The notes beneath the pieces are model-generated. The model was not told the DNA's origin and did not search any database. It saw only the letters and a list, made by a program, of their open reading frames with translations. Shown here one piece after another: positions 7,586 to 15,138 of a stretch of DNA of 22,869 nt (position 1 is the stretch's first letter; each line of letters begins with the position of its first letter). The position numbers and the translations under genes are program-made. Source of the DNA: an uncultured Faecalibacterium sp. (GTDB lineage: Bacteria > Bacillota > Clostridia > Oscillospirales > Ruminococcaceae); the NCBI GenBank assembly GCA_934511465.1, contig CAKSWG010000031.1, positions 1-22,869 of the forward strand, given 5' to 3'.

Positions 7586-8652
7586 TGGGGACGGTACGGC
7601 TCAATGCCGCCCTCCGCAAAGGAATAGCACCCGCCGTACACCGCCAGTGCCATATCCCACAGCGGGATGCTTGCCACCGCACCGGTGCCCTCGCCCAGAT
7701 GCAGGCCCGCCGTGATGAGCGGTGTCTTGCCCAGTGCTTCCAGCACCATGCGGGCCGCAGGCTCTGCGGAGCAGTGGCTGGCGAACACGGCCTTTGCCGC
7801 CGCCGGGCACAGCCGCACGGCACACAGCGCGGCTACCCCGCTGATAAAGCCATCTGCCAGCACCGGCACCCCGGCCAGCGCCCCGCCCAAAAAGACGCCG
7901 CACAGGCCCGCGATGTCAAAGCCGCCCAGCTTTGCCAGCACATCCAGCGGGTCCTCCGGGTCCGGCTCATTTTTCAGGATGCCGCGGCAGATGGCGTTCA
8001 CCTTGTGGGCAAGCCCCGCGTCCGAAAGGCCCGCCCCGCGCCCGGTCATCAGCTCCACAGGCTGGCCCAGCAGCACCGCTGCCACCGCGCTGGAGGTGGT
8101 GGTGTTGCCAATGCCCATCTCGCCGGTGGCCAGCAGCCGGTAGCCGTCTGCGACCAACTCCTGTGCAAGGTCAATGCCCGCCCCAATGGCTTGCACGGCC
8201 TCGGCCCGGCTCATGGCGGGCCCTGCAGTAAAGTCCATCGTCCCGTCGGCAATGCGGCAGTTCCGCACGCCGGGCACCGGTTCGCCTGCCATGCCCATAT
8301 CCACGGGCACCACATCACAGTGGGCCGCGCGGGCCATCTGGCACACACTGGTGCGCCGCATTGCAAGGTTTTCGGCCACGGCGCGGGTCACTTCCTGCCC
8401 GGTCTGGCTCACGCCCTGCGCCACCACACCGTTGTCCGCGCAGAGCACCGTCACCGCCCGGCGGGAGAGGTCAAGCTCCGCACTGCCGGTGAGGGCGGCG
8501 GCATCCTCCAGCATGGTCTCCAGCCGGCCCAGCCCGCCCAGAGGCTTTGCAAGGCTGGCCCAGTGGGCGTGTGCCGCCGCGCGGGCGGCTTCGTCCGGCG
8601 GCGTGACACCCGCCAAAAGTGCCTTCAGTTCAGCTTCGTTCATTTTGGTCAT
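7579..8652 (-). CDS. cobT: Nicotinate-nucleotide--dimethylbenzimidazole phosphoribosyltransferase CobT
   Basis: CobT makes alpha-ribazole phosphate (or an analogue) from nicotinate mononucleotide and a lower-ligand base. The 357-aa protein has the motifs KPLGGLGRLE (36-45), CADNGVVAQGVS (71-82), ATGEMGIGNTTT (175-186) and the catalytic Glu321 in HLGEGTGA. The start MTKMNEAEL is chosen because its ATG overlaps the cbiA stop by 4 nt; a Met three codons later is also possible. Neither bluB nor bza genes for making the lower ligand are seen here, so the base is unknown. Confidence 0.95.
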   Translation of the reverse strand: MTKMNEAELKALLAGVTPPDEAARAAAHAHWASLAKPLGGLGRLETMLEDAAALTGSAELDLSRRAVTVLCADNGVVAQGVSQTGQEVTRAVAENLAMRRTSVCQMARAAHCDVVPVDMGMAGEPVPGVRNCRIADGTMDFTAGPAMSRAEAVQAIGAGIDLAQELVADGYRLLATGEMGIGNTTTSSAVAAVLLGQPVELMTGRGAGLSDAGLAHKVNAICRGILKNEPDPEDPLDVLAKLGGFDIAGLCGVFLGGALAGVPVLADGFISGVAALCAVRLCPAAAKAVFASHCSAEPAARMVLEALGKTPLITAGLHLGEGTGAVASIPLWDMALAVYGGCYSFAEGGIEPYRPQC

Positions 8653-9992
8653 CCTTTTGTTTTGCTGTATCGTTCTGCCGCGCGCACAAAACGGCCCGGC
8701 AGGGGCGTGCCCGCCCAGTATAAATGCGGAAAGCCCGCATAGAAATTCTCGTTTGCAAAACCGCATTCCCACTGCATGTTTTCGTTTTTGCGGGCCGTAA
8801 ATGCAGTGCCGTTTGCGGTGGAATCCCAGTGGTGGAATTCATGGACAGGCAGCGTTTCTCCGGCGCGGAACAGCATACTGTCCGCCTTGGCGGTCATTTC
8901 GGCATAGCCAAAGCGCACCAGCCGCCCCACCTTGACGCCATCGCCCGGCAGAACGCCCGCCATGGGCCAGCTCTTTTCCTCGGCGTCCGCAAGGCTCTGG
9001 CCGAGATACAAAAAGCCGCCGCACTCTGCCGCTGTCGGAAGACCGGCGTTCACAGCCTGCCGGATGGTGGCCCGCAGGTCCGCGTTCTCGCTCAGCTGTT
9101 TTGCGTATAGTTCCGGGTAGCCGCCGGGCAGATACAGCCCGCCGATGTTTTGCGGCAGCGCGGCGTCCCGCACCGGGCTGAAAAACACAAGCTCGGCCCC
9201 GGCATCCCGCAAAGCATCCAGCGTTTCGGCATAGGTAAAACAGAAAGCTTCGTCTTGCGCCACGGCGATGCGGGCAATAGGAGCGTGGCCGGAAGCGATA
9301 TACGGGACGGACACCGCTTCCGGCTTCCCGGCGATCTCGGCCAGCTTTTCCCAGTCCAGCACAAGGCTGTCCGCCAGCAGGGCGATTTTCTGCTGGATGT
9401 CCGCAATTTCATTGGCCGTTTTCAGGCCCAGATGGCGGCTCTCCACCGCCGCCTGCGGCAAGCGGGGCAGATAGCCCAGCACCGGCAGGCCGGTCTCGGC
9501 TTCCAGCAGGGCTTTGAGCATTTTGTACAGCTTTTCGGAGCAGCTGTTGAGCAGAATGCCCGCGATATGGCTGTTTTTGCGGAAATGCACCAGCCCTTGC
9601 ACCTGTGCTGCCAGCGTCATGCTGGCGCCTTTGGGCTGCACCACCAGCAGCACCGGCAGGCTGAGCGTATCTGCCAGCTCCCACGCGCTGGCCCGGGTGG
9701 TCAGGCCCTGCCCGTCGTAAAAGCCCATGGCCCCCTCGCACACAGCAGCGCCGTGCCCTGCGGCATAGCGGGCATAAAGGGCGCGTACCGTGTCCTTGGC
9801 TGCAAAAAATAAGTCCAGATTATGGCTGTCCACCTGCAAGGCGGAGCGGTGGAACATAGGGTCGATGTAGTCCGGCCCGGATTTAAAGGCGCAGGGGTCT
9901 GCCCCGCGCTGTTTCAGTGCCGCCAGCACCGCACAGGTGACGGTGGTCTTGCCGCTGCCGGAACAGGGCGCGGCGATGAGAAATTGCATCAT
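8649..9992 (-). CDS. cbiA: Cobyrinate a,c-diamide synthase CbiA
   Basis: CbiA amidates the a and c carboxylates of cobyrinate with ATP and glutamine. The 447-aa protein has a P-loop in APCSGSGKTT (8-17), FKSGPDYIDPMFH (36-48), the EGAMGFYDG motif (86-94) and a C-terminal glutamine amidotransferase domain with nucleophile Cys324 in AAECGGFLYLG. Length and order of domains are normal. The start is one of two adjacent ATG codons; the first overlaps the cbiET stop by 4 nt. Confidence 0.96.
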   Translation of the reverse strand: MMQFLIAAPCSGSGKTTVTCAVLAALKQRGADPCAFKSGPDYIDPMFHRSALQVDSHNLDLFFAAKDTVRALYARYAAGHGAAVCEGAMGFYDGQGLTTRASAWELADTLSLPVLLVVQPKGASMTLAAQVQGLVHFRKNSHIAGILLNSCSEKLYKMLKALLEAETGLPVLGYLPRLPQAAVESRHLGLKTANEIADIQQKIALLADSLVLDWEKLAEIAGKPEAVSVPYIASGHAPIARIAVAQDEAFCFTYAETLDALRDAGAELVFFSPVRDAALPQNIGGLYLPGGYPELYAKQLSENADLRATIRQAVNAGLPTAAECGGFLYLGQSLADAEEKSWPMAGVLPGDGVKVGRLVRFGYAEMTAKADSMLFRAGETLPVHEFHHWDSTANGTAFTARKNENMQWECGFANENFYAGFPHLYWAGTPLPGRFVRAAERYSKTKG

Positions 9993-11185
9993 TTGCGTGT
10001 ACCCGTAATGAGGAAGATGGGGTTATTGGCCATGAGCAGGTGCAGCCGGCCCGCCGGTTTTGTGCGGCTGACGGCGATCTGCGCCACCTCGGCGGTCAGG
10101 CCCCGGGCGGTCAGTGCGGCCACAGCGGCGCTCAGGGTCTCCAGCGCAATGGCCGAGATGCAGACCCTTGCACTGGGGTTTTTGCTGTAGATCACGTCCA
10201 GTACAGCTTCCATGCTCCCCTTGGTGCCGCCAATGAACACCGCATCCGGCGCAGGCAGGTCTGCCAGCGCTTCCGGTGCACGGCCCTCGATGAGGGTAAG
10301 ATTGTAAGCTTGGAACTTTGCCCGGTTTTTGCGGATGAGCGCACAGGCATCCGGCGCACACTCCACCGCATAAACACGTCCCTTGGGTGCCGCCAGCGCC
10401 AGCTCCACGCTCACGCTGCCGGTGCCTGCGCCCACATCCCAAATCGTGTCGGCAGGCGTCACCGCCAGCTTTGCCAGCGCGGCGGCGCGCACCTCCTGCT
10501 TGGTCATGGGCACTTCACCCCGGAGAAACGCTTCATCCGGCCAGCCCGGCGTGCGCAGCGGCGGCAGGCTGAAGTTTTCCACCAGAAGCACGCTGAGCGG
10601 TGCAAAACTCTGCCCGGCCAGTTCTGCCGCGGAGCCGTAGCGAATGGCTTCGGCTTCGGTGCCAAGGTTTTCGCCCACCACGCCGTGGGCTTCGCCCATA
10701 CCGGCATCGGCCAGCTTCCGGCAGAGGGTGGCGGGCGTTTCGGTGCCACCGGTGAGGAAAAAGACGGAGCGCTCCGTCATACACTGCGCCACCGGGTCGC
10801 AGGCACAGCCGTGGGCCGACACCAGCTTCCAGTCCTGCCACGGCCTGCCCAGCGCCGCCGCCAGCAGCTGGATGCTGGAAATGCCGGGGTATACCCGCGC
10901 AGGGATGCCCAGCGCCCGCAGCGGCGTAAGCAGGCCGGAGGCACCGGAGTAAAACCCCGTGTCGCCGCTGTAGAGCACGGCGGCGTCCTGTCCGGGGGCC
11001 TGCGCCAGTATTTCAAGGATGTCGGCGGGCTGGTAGAGGGCAAACTGCCGGGCAGCGCAGTCTGCGGGCAGGCCCGCCAGCAGCCGCTTTGCGCCAAACA
11101 CAAGGCCCGCGCTGCGCACGGCAGCCTGTGCCTGTGCGGAGAGGGCTTCCCACCTGCCGCTGCCCATACCGATCAGTGTGACCAT
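9989..11185 (-). CDS. cbiET: Cobalt-precorrin-7 C5,C15-methyltransferase (decarboxylating) CbiET fusion
   Basis: The protein joins CbiE (C5 methyltransferase, residues 1 to about 210) and CbiT (C15 methyltransferase and C12 side-chain decarboxylase, about 217-398), as in CobL. CbiE starts with MVTLIGMGSG and has the tetrapyrrole methylase motifs LYSGDTGFYSG (71-81) and YPGISSIQ. CbiT has the class I SAM-binding motif DVGAGTGSVSVE (250-261). The start at 11185 is preferred over one six codons upstream because AGGAG lies 8 nt before it. It overlaps cbiJ by 13 nt. Confidence 0.94.
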   Translation of the reverse strand: MVTLIGMGSGRWEALSAQAQAAVRSAGLVFGAKRLLAGLPADCAARQFALYQPADILEILAQAPGQDAAVLYSGDTGFYSGASGLLTPLRALGIPARVYPGISSIQLLAAALGRPWQDWKLVSAHGCACDPVAQCMTERSVFFLTGGTETPATLCRKLADAGMGEAHGVVGENLGTEAEAIRYGSAAELAGQSFAPLSVLLVENFSLPPLRTPGWPDEAFLRGEVPMTKQEVRAAALAKLAVTPADTIWDVGAGTGSVSVELALAAPKGRVYAVECAPDACALIRKNRAKFQAYNLTLIEGRAPEALADLPAPDAVFIGGTKGSMEAVLDVIYSKNPSARVCISAIALETLSAAVAALTARGLTAEVAQIAVSRTKPAGRLHLLMANNPIFLITGTRK

Positions 11186-11919
11186 TGCAACATCTCCTGA
11201 CAATGCGTGAATAATGCTTCCTCGGTCTCGCCCGTTTCCGGCGGGCGGCGCAGCACCACCAGCTGTGCGCCGGTCCGGGCTGCGGCCTGCACTTTTTCGG
11301 CAAAGCCGCCTGCCGCGCCGCCGTCCTTGGTGACGAGATACCGGATATGGAACTGTTCGATCAAAGCTTTGTTCAGCTGGCGGGAAAACGGCCCCTGCAT
11401 GGCAATGATGTTGCGGTGCGGGATATTAGCCGCTTCGCAGGCGGCAATGCCCTCCGGCGTAGGCAGCACGCGGGGATAAAGCCGCGCCGGGTCCAGCGCC
11501 GCAAAAGCGGCCAGCTCCTTGGCACCGGTGGCAAGCAGCACATTGCCCGCCGTCCCGGCAAGGTACGCCGCAGCCTGTGCCGCCGTCTCAAACACGGCGC
11601 AGCCCTCCGGCAGCGGGCTCTGGGCCCGCAGCAGGCGGCGGTATTCCACGCCTGCCTGCGCCGCCGCCGCGCGGATGTTCCGGGTCACATCCACCGCATA
11701 CGGGTGGGTGGCGTCCACGCAGAGGTCCGCCCCCGCCAGCAGCGCGGCCATGGCGTCCGGCAGCAGCCGTCCGGCGTGGACCGTGATGCCCGCCATCTCA
11801 CCCTGTTCCTCGGCACCCAGCGGCGTTGCCACGCACACGGTCACTTCGGCGCCAAGGGCAGCCAGTTTTTGAGAAAAGCGGCGTCCCTCGGTGGTGCCGC
11901 TGAACACGACAGCCTTCAT
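11173..11919 (-). CDS. cbiJ: Cobalt-precorrin-6A reductase CbiJ
   Basis: CbiJ (CobK family) reduces cobalt-precorrin-6A to 6B using a nicotinamide cofactor. The 248-aa protein begins MKAVVFSGTTEGR, the family's N-terminal strand and GTTEGR loop. It has DATHPYAVDVT in the middle and TKDGGAAGGF near the C-terminus. The frame is open further upstream, overlapping cbiH, but this start overlaps the cbiH stop by ATGA and matches the family length. It is the only reductase of the ring-building section in the window. Confidence 0.93.
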   Translation of the reverse strand: MKAVVFSGTTEGRRFSQKLAALGAEVTVCVATPLGAEEQGEMAGITVHAGRLLPDAMAALLAGADLCVDATHPYAVDVTRNIRAAAAQAGVEYRRLLRAQSPLPEGCAVFETAAQAAAYLAGTAGNVLLATGAKELAAFAALDPARLYPRVLPTPEGIAACEAANIPHRNIIAMQGPFSRQLNKALIEQFHIRYLVTKDGGAAGGFAEKVQAAARTGAQLVVLRRPPETGETEEALFTHCQEMLQWSH

Positions 11920-12683
11920 TTGCGATACCCCCGGGGCGTGACCATGCGGCCCGCAAGCACGCGGGTGCTGCGGTTGCCGATGAACACCGTGGTGAACATA
12001 TCCGCCGACGTGTCTTCCAGCTCGGCCAGTGTCAGCACCCGGGCGCTCTGGCCCTCGCGGCCAATGCTGCGCACAAGGCCGCAGACCGTCTCCGGCCCCT
12101 TGCCGTTTGCGCGCAGGATGCGCACCGCCTTTTGCAGGTAGTCCGGCCTGCCCTTGGAAGAGGGATTGTACAGTGCCACGCAGAAATCGCCCTGTGCGGC
12201 ACAGGCCAGCCGCGTTTCGATCACTTCCCACGGGGTGAGCCGGTCGGAAAGGGAGATCACGCAGAAATCGTGGGCCAGCGGCGCGCCCAGCACGGCCCCG
12301 CCGCTGAGGGCGGCGGTAAGGCCCGGCACCACATCCACCGCAACATCCGGGTATTCCTCGGCCAGTTCCAGCAGGGGGCTTGCCATGCCGTAAACACCCG
12401 CGTCGCCGCTGCACACCAGCGCCACCCGCTTGCCGGTATTCGCCTTTTCCAGTGCCCAGCGGCAGCGGTCGATTTCCTTGGTCATGCCGGTGGAATAGTA
12501 TTCCTCGCAGGGGAACTCGGGTTCGATCAGATCCAGATACAGCTTGTAGCCGCAGATGGCATCCACCCGTTCCAGCACGCTCTGGGCTTCCTGCGTCAGG
12601 TAGTAAACATCTCCGGGGCCAATGCCCACCACATAGACGATCTTTTCTGGCTCGTCAAGACCAGTTTCATACATATCCGTCAT
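11916..12683 (-). CDS. cbiH: Cobalt-precorrin-3 C17-methyltransferase CbiH
   Basis: CbiH methylates C17 and drives ring contraction, forming the lactone that CbiG later opens. The 255-aa protein is a class III tetrapyrrole methylase with VYVVGIGPGD (16-25), ICGYKLYLD, CSGDAGVYGMA and ALYNPSSKGR, all typical of CbiH/CobJ. The start at MTDMYETG is chosen because GGAGG lies 7 nt upstream; it overlaps the end of cbiG by 17 nt. The first 13 residues are longer than the usual family start and acidic. Confidence 0.94.
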   Translation of the reverse strand: MTDMYETGLDEPEKIVYVVGIGPGDVYYLTQEAQSVLERVDAICGYKLYLDLIEPEFPCEEYYSTGMTKEIDRCRWALEKANTGKRVALVCSGDAGVYGMASPLLELAEEYPDVAVDVVPGLTAALSGGAVLGAPLAHDFCVISLSDRLTPWEVIETRLACAAQGDFCVALYNPSSKGRPDYLQKAVRILRANGKGPETVCGLVRSIGREGQSARVLTLAELEDTSADMFTTVFIGNRSTRVLAGRMVTPRGYRK

Positions 12684-13671
12684 GCTGCCACCTCCAATCC
12701 GGGGCAAAGGGCCGCACCGCCAGCGCAAAAGTCACGCCGGTGCGGGCAAATTTGCGGAAAACCAGCTCCCCTCCAGCTGCCAGCACCGCCGCACGCTCGC
12801 AGACATTGTCCACGCCGGTGATGCTTTGCACAAAGGCCGAGGGCGTAAAGCTGCCGGGCGCAGCGCGCAGCGCTTCGGCGGAGAAAAACTCCACCGGCCA
12901 GCTGTGCTCACGGCAAAAGGCCAGAAGTCCCGCTTCGCTTTGTTTTAAGTCGATGCTTGCCGCCGCCGTGATGCACTGGGGTGCAAGCCGGTTCTCGGCG
13001 CAGAACGCTGCAAAGGCTTCGGCCAGCGTGTCGGCACCGGTACCGCGCCTGCAGCCCACCCCCAGCACGCCGATGCGCGGCACAAGATGCAGCGCGTCGC
13101 CCGCCGGGCACAGCGTGAGGGCAAGCTCCGGGGCATCCCCTGCCGTGACTCCGGCAGGCGGCGCGCCCGCAATGGGCCAGCCGGACGCAAACTGCACCGT
13201 TCTGCCCGCCAGAAGTGCGCCGCTCACCTTTTTGATTCGTTCCGGCTCCAGCACGGCACAGTTCTGGCGCTTGGCCCACTCGTCCACGGCGAATACACCG
13301 TTTGCATCGGTAGCCGTGGTGATCACCGGCACTGCGCCGCACACAGCGGCCAGCGCCCGGGCCAGATCGTTGGCACCGCCCAGATGGCCGGAGAGGATGG
13401 GCACCGCAAAGCGGCCGCACTCGTCCAGCACCACCACCGCCGGGTCCTGCGCTTTGCTTTTGCAGTGGGGCGCAATGGCCCGCACCGCAATGCCCACCGC
13501 ACCCACAAAAATAAGGGCGCCGCACCCGGCAAACTGCTGTGCCGTCCACTGTGCAAGCTCCGCCTGTCCGGGCTCATGGCCGCAGCGGGCCACGCTGCCG
13601 GGATATTCTGCGGCCAGCTTTTCGGCCAGCGCAAGGCCCTTTGCCGTAAAGGCAAGGTAGGCCCGGGTCAC
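12667..13671 (-). CDS. cbiG: Cobalt-precorrin-5A hydrolase CbiG
   Basis: CbiG opens the delta-lactone of cobalt-precorrin-5A and releases the two-carbon fragment as acetaldehyde. The 334-aa protein has the N-terminal domain motifs FVGAVGIAVRAIAP (55-68) and PILSGHLGGAN (91-101), a variable middle and the C-terminal domain with GVLGVGCRRGT. Length is normal. It overlaps cbiF by 4 nt (ATGA) and cbiH by 17 nt, placing it between the two methyltransferases it works with. Its presence marks the anaerobic pathway. Confidence 0.94.
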   Translation of the reverse strand: MTRAYLAFTAKGLALAEKLAAEYPGSVARCGHEPGQAELAQWTAQQFAGCGALIFVGAVGIAVRAIAPHCKSKAQDPAVVVLDECGRFAVPILSGHLGGANDLARALAAVCGAVPVITTATDANGVFAVDEWAKRQNCAVLEPERIKKVSGALLAGRTVQFASGWPIAGAPPAGVTAGDAPELALTLCPAGDALHLVPRIGVLGVGCRRGTGADTLAEAFAAFCAENRLAPQCITAAASIDLKQSEAGLLAFCREHSWPVEFFSAEALRAAPGSFTPSAFVQSITGVDNVCERAAVLAAGGELVFRKFARTGVTFALAVRPFAPDWRWQHDGYV

Positions 13672-14429
13672 TGGTCCGTCCCTTTCCGGAACTCGGTGGT
13701 AAAGGCCGGGTCATACAGCTTGCTGCGCTCGTAATTCCGGCCCAAGAAGCCGCCCACCACGATGAGTGCCGTTTTGGTGATGTGTGCCGCATGGACGCTT
13801 GCGGCCAGCGTGCCCACCGTGCAGCGGACAGTTTTTTCTTCCGGCCATGTAGCCTTGTACACCACTGCCGCCGGGGTATCCGGCGTGTAGGCTCCGCCCG
13901 CCAGAAGGGCCTGCTGCACGTTGTCCACAAGACCGATGGAAAGGAAAATGACCATGGTGGCCCCATGAGAAGCCAGAGACGCCAGCTTTTCTTTTTCCGG
14001 CACCGGCGTGCGGCCCTCCATGCGGGTGATGATCACGGTCTGGCTGACGGTGGGCAGGGTGTACTCGGCGTTCAGCGCCGCCGCCGCGCCGCAGAAGCTG
14101 GACACGCCCGGTGTATCGTCGTAGCGGATGCCCTCGGCGTCCAGCACATCCATCTGCTCCCGGATGGCACCGTACAGGCAGGGGTCGCCGGTGTGCAGGC
14201 GCACGGTGGTGCGGCCTGCGGCTTCCATCCGGCGCATCACGTCCAAAACCTGTTCCAGCGTCATTTCGGCACTGTTGTAGATGGCACAGTCCTCTTTGGC
14301 AAGACCCAGCAGGGCCGGGTTCACCAGACTGCCCGCATAGATGATGCAGTCGGCGGCTTGCAGAAGGGCCGCGCCGCGCCGGGTGATCAGATCCGGTGCA
14401 CCGGGGCCTGCGCCAACAAAATGTACCAT
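13668..14429 (-). CDS. cbiF: Cobalt-precorrin-4 C11-methyltransferase CbiF
   Basis: CbiF methylates C11 of cobalt-precorrin-4. The 253-aa protein starts MVHFVGAGPGAPDL, the canonical N-terminus of CbiF/CobM, and has YAGSLVNP, RLHTGDPCLYGA and the TPGVSSFCGAAAAL motif. A strong ribosome site AAGGAG lies 7 nt upstream of the ATG and is formed by the last codons of cbiL, so the two genes are only 4 nt apart. Its stop overlaps cbiG by 4 nt. Confidence 0.95.
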   Translation of the reverse strand: MVHFVGAGPGAPDLITRRGAALLQAADCIIYAGSLVNPALLGLAKEDCAIYNSAEMTLEQVLDVMRRMEAAGRTTVRLHTGDPCLYGAIREQMDVLDAEGIRYDDTPGVSSFCGAAAALNAEYTLPTVSQTVIITRMEGRTPVPEKEKLASLASHGATMVIFLSIGLVDNVQQALLAGGAYTPDTPAAVVYKATWPEEKTVRCTVGTLAASVHAAHITKTALIVVGGFLGRNYERSKLYDPAFTTEFRKGTDQ

Positions 14430-14433
14430 AACG

Positions 14434-15138
14434 TTACTCCTTTACCAAAACGGTGGCAAAATAGCCCGCCGGTACATCCGGCTGGCTGCGGGAAAGGTCC
14501 GGGTAAACCTGTTCGTCCGGCAGGCCGCAGTTGCACACAAGGGCGCTGGTTTGAAGCTTGCCTGCCTGCCGCAGGGTATCCAGTAAGGCAGGCAGCTGCC
14601 TGCCTGTTTTCATCAGTACTTTGGTGCCGGGCGTTTCCAACACACGGCCCGCCCAGCCGCCGGGCGCAACGGTGAGCGGCACATCCATGCCGCCGGTCAG
14701 CGGCACATTCAGCCGCGCCGCCGCCGCGCAAAAGCTGGGCACGCCTGCCGCCATGGCGGTGGCATAGCCCTCCGCTTGCAGAAGGCTTTGCAGGTAGCCA
14801 AACGTTGCATAAATGGAAACGTCGCCAAGGTTCAGCATGGCAACGTCCTGCCCGGCATCCAGAAAAGGCCGCACAGCCTGCGCCGCCTGCGCGTGGGACG
14901 CCGCCAGCACGGCCGGGTCCCGGCTCATGGCAAAGTGCAGCGGGACGATGGTCTTGCCGTTCAGCGCTTCTCCCAGCGCACTGCGGGCGATATCCAGCGC
15001 CAGCATCTGGCCGGAGGAAGTCTGCGGCGCGGCCAGCACCGGGCATTGCCGGATGAGCCGCACTGCCTGCAATGTGAGCAATTCCGGATCACCGGGGCCC
15101 ACGCTGACGCCGTAAAAAGTGCCTTTCAGTTCTGCCAT
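14434..15138 (-). CDS. cbiL: Cobalt-precorrin-2 C20-methyltransferase CbiL
   Basis: CbiL adds the C20 methyl group to cobalt-factor II/cobalt-precorrin-2, the first methylation after cobalt insertion. The 234-aa protein starts with GTFYGVSVGPGDPELLTLQA and has the GDVSIYATFGYL motif and AGVPSFCAAAARLN, as in CbiL/CobI. AAGGAG lies 11 nt upstream of the start, inside the 3' end of the cbiD part of the preceding gene, which it overlaps by 13 nt. Confidence 0.94.
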   Translation of the reverse strand: MAELKGTFYGVSVGPGDPELLTLQAVRLIRQCPVLAAPQTSSGQMLALDIARSALGEALNGKTIVPLHFAMSRDPAVLAASHAQAAQAVRPFLDAGQDVAMLNLGDVSIYATFGYLQSLLQAEGYATAMAAGVPSFCAAAARLNVPLTGGMDVPLTVAPGGWAGRVLETPGTKVLMKTGRQLPALLDTLRQAGKLQTSALVCNCGLPDEQVYPDLSRSQPDVPAGYFATVLVKE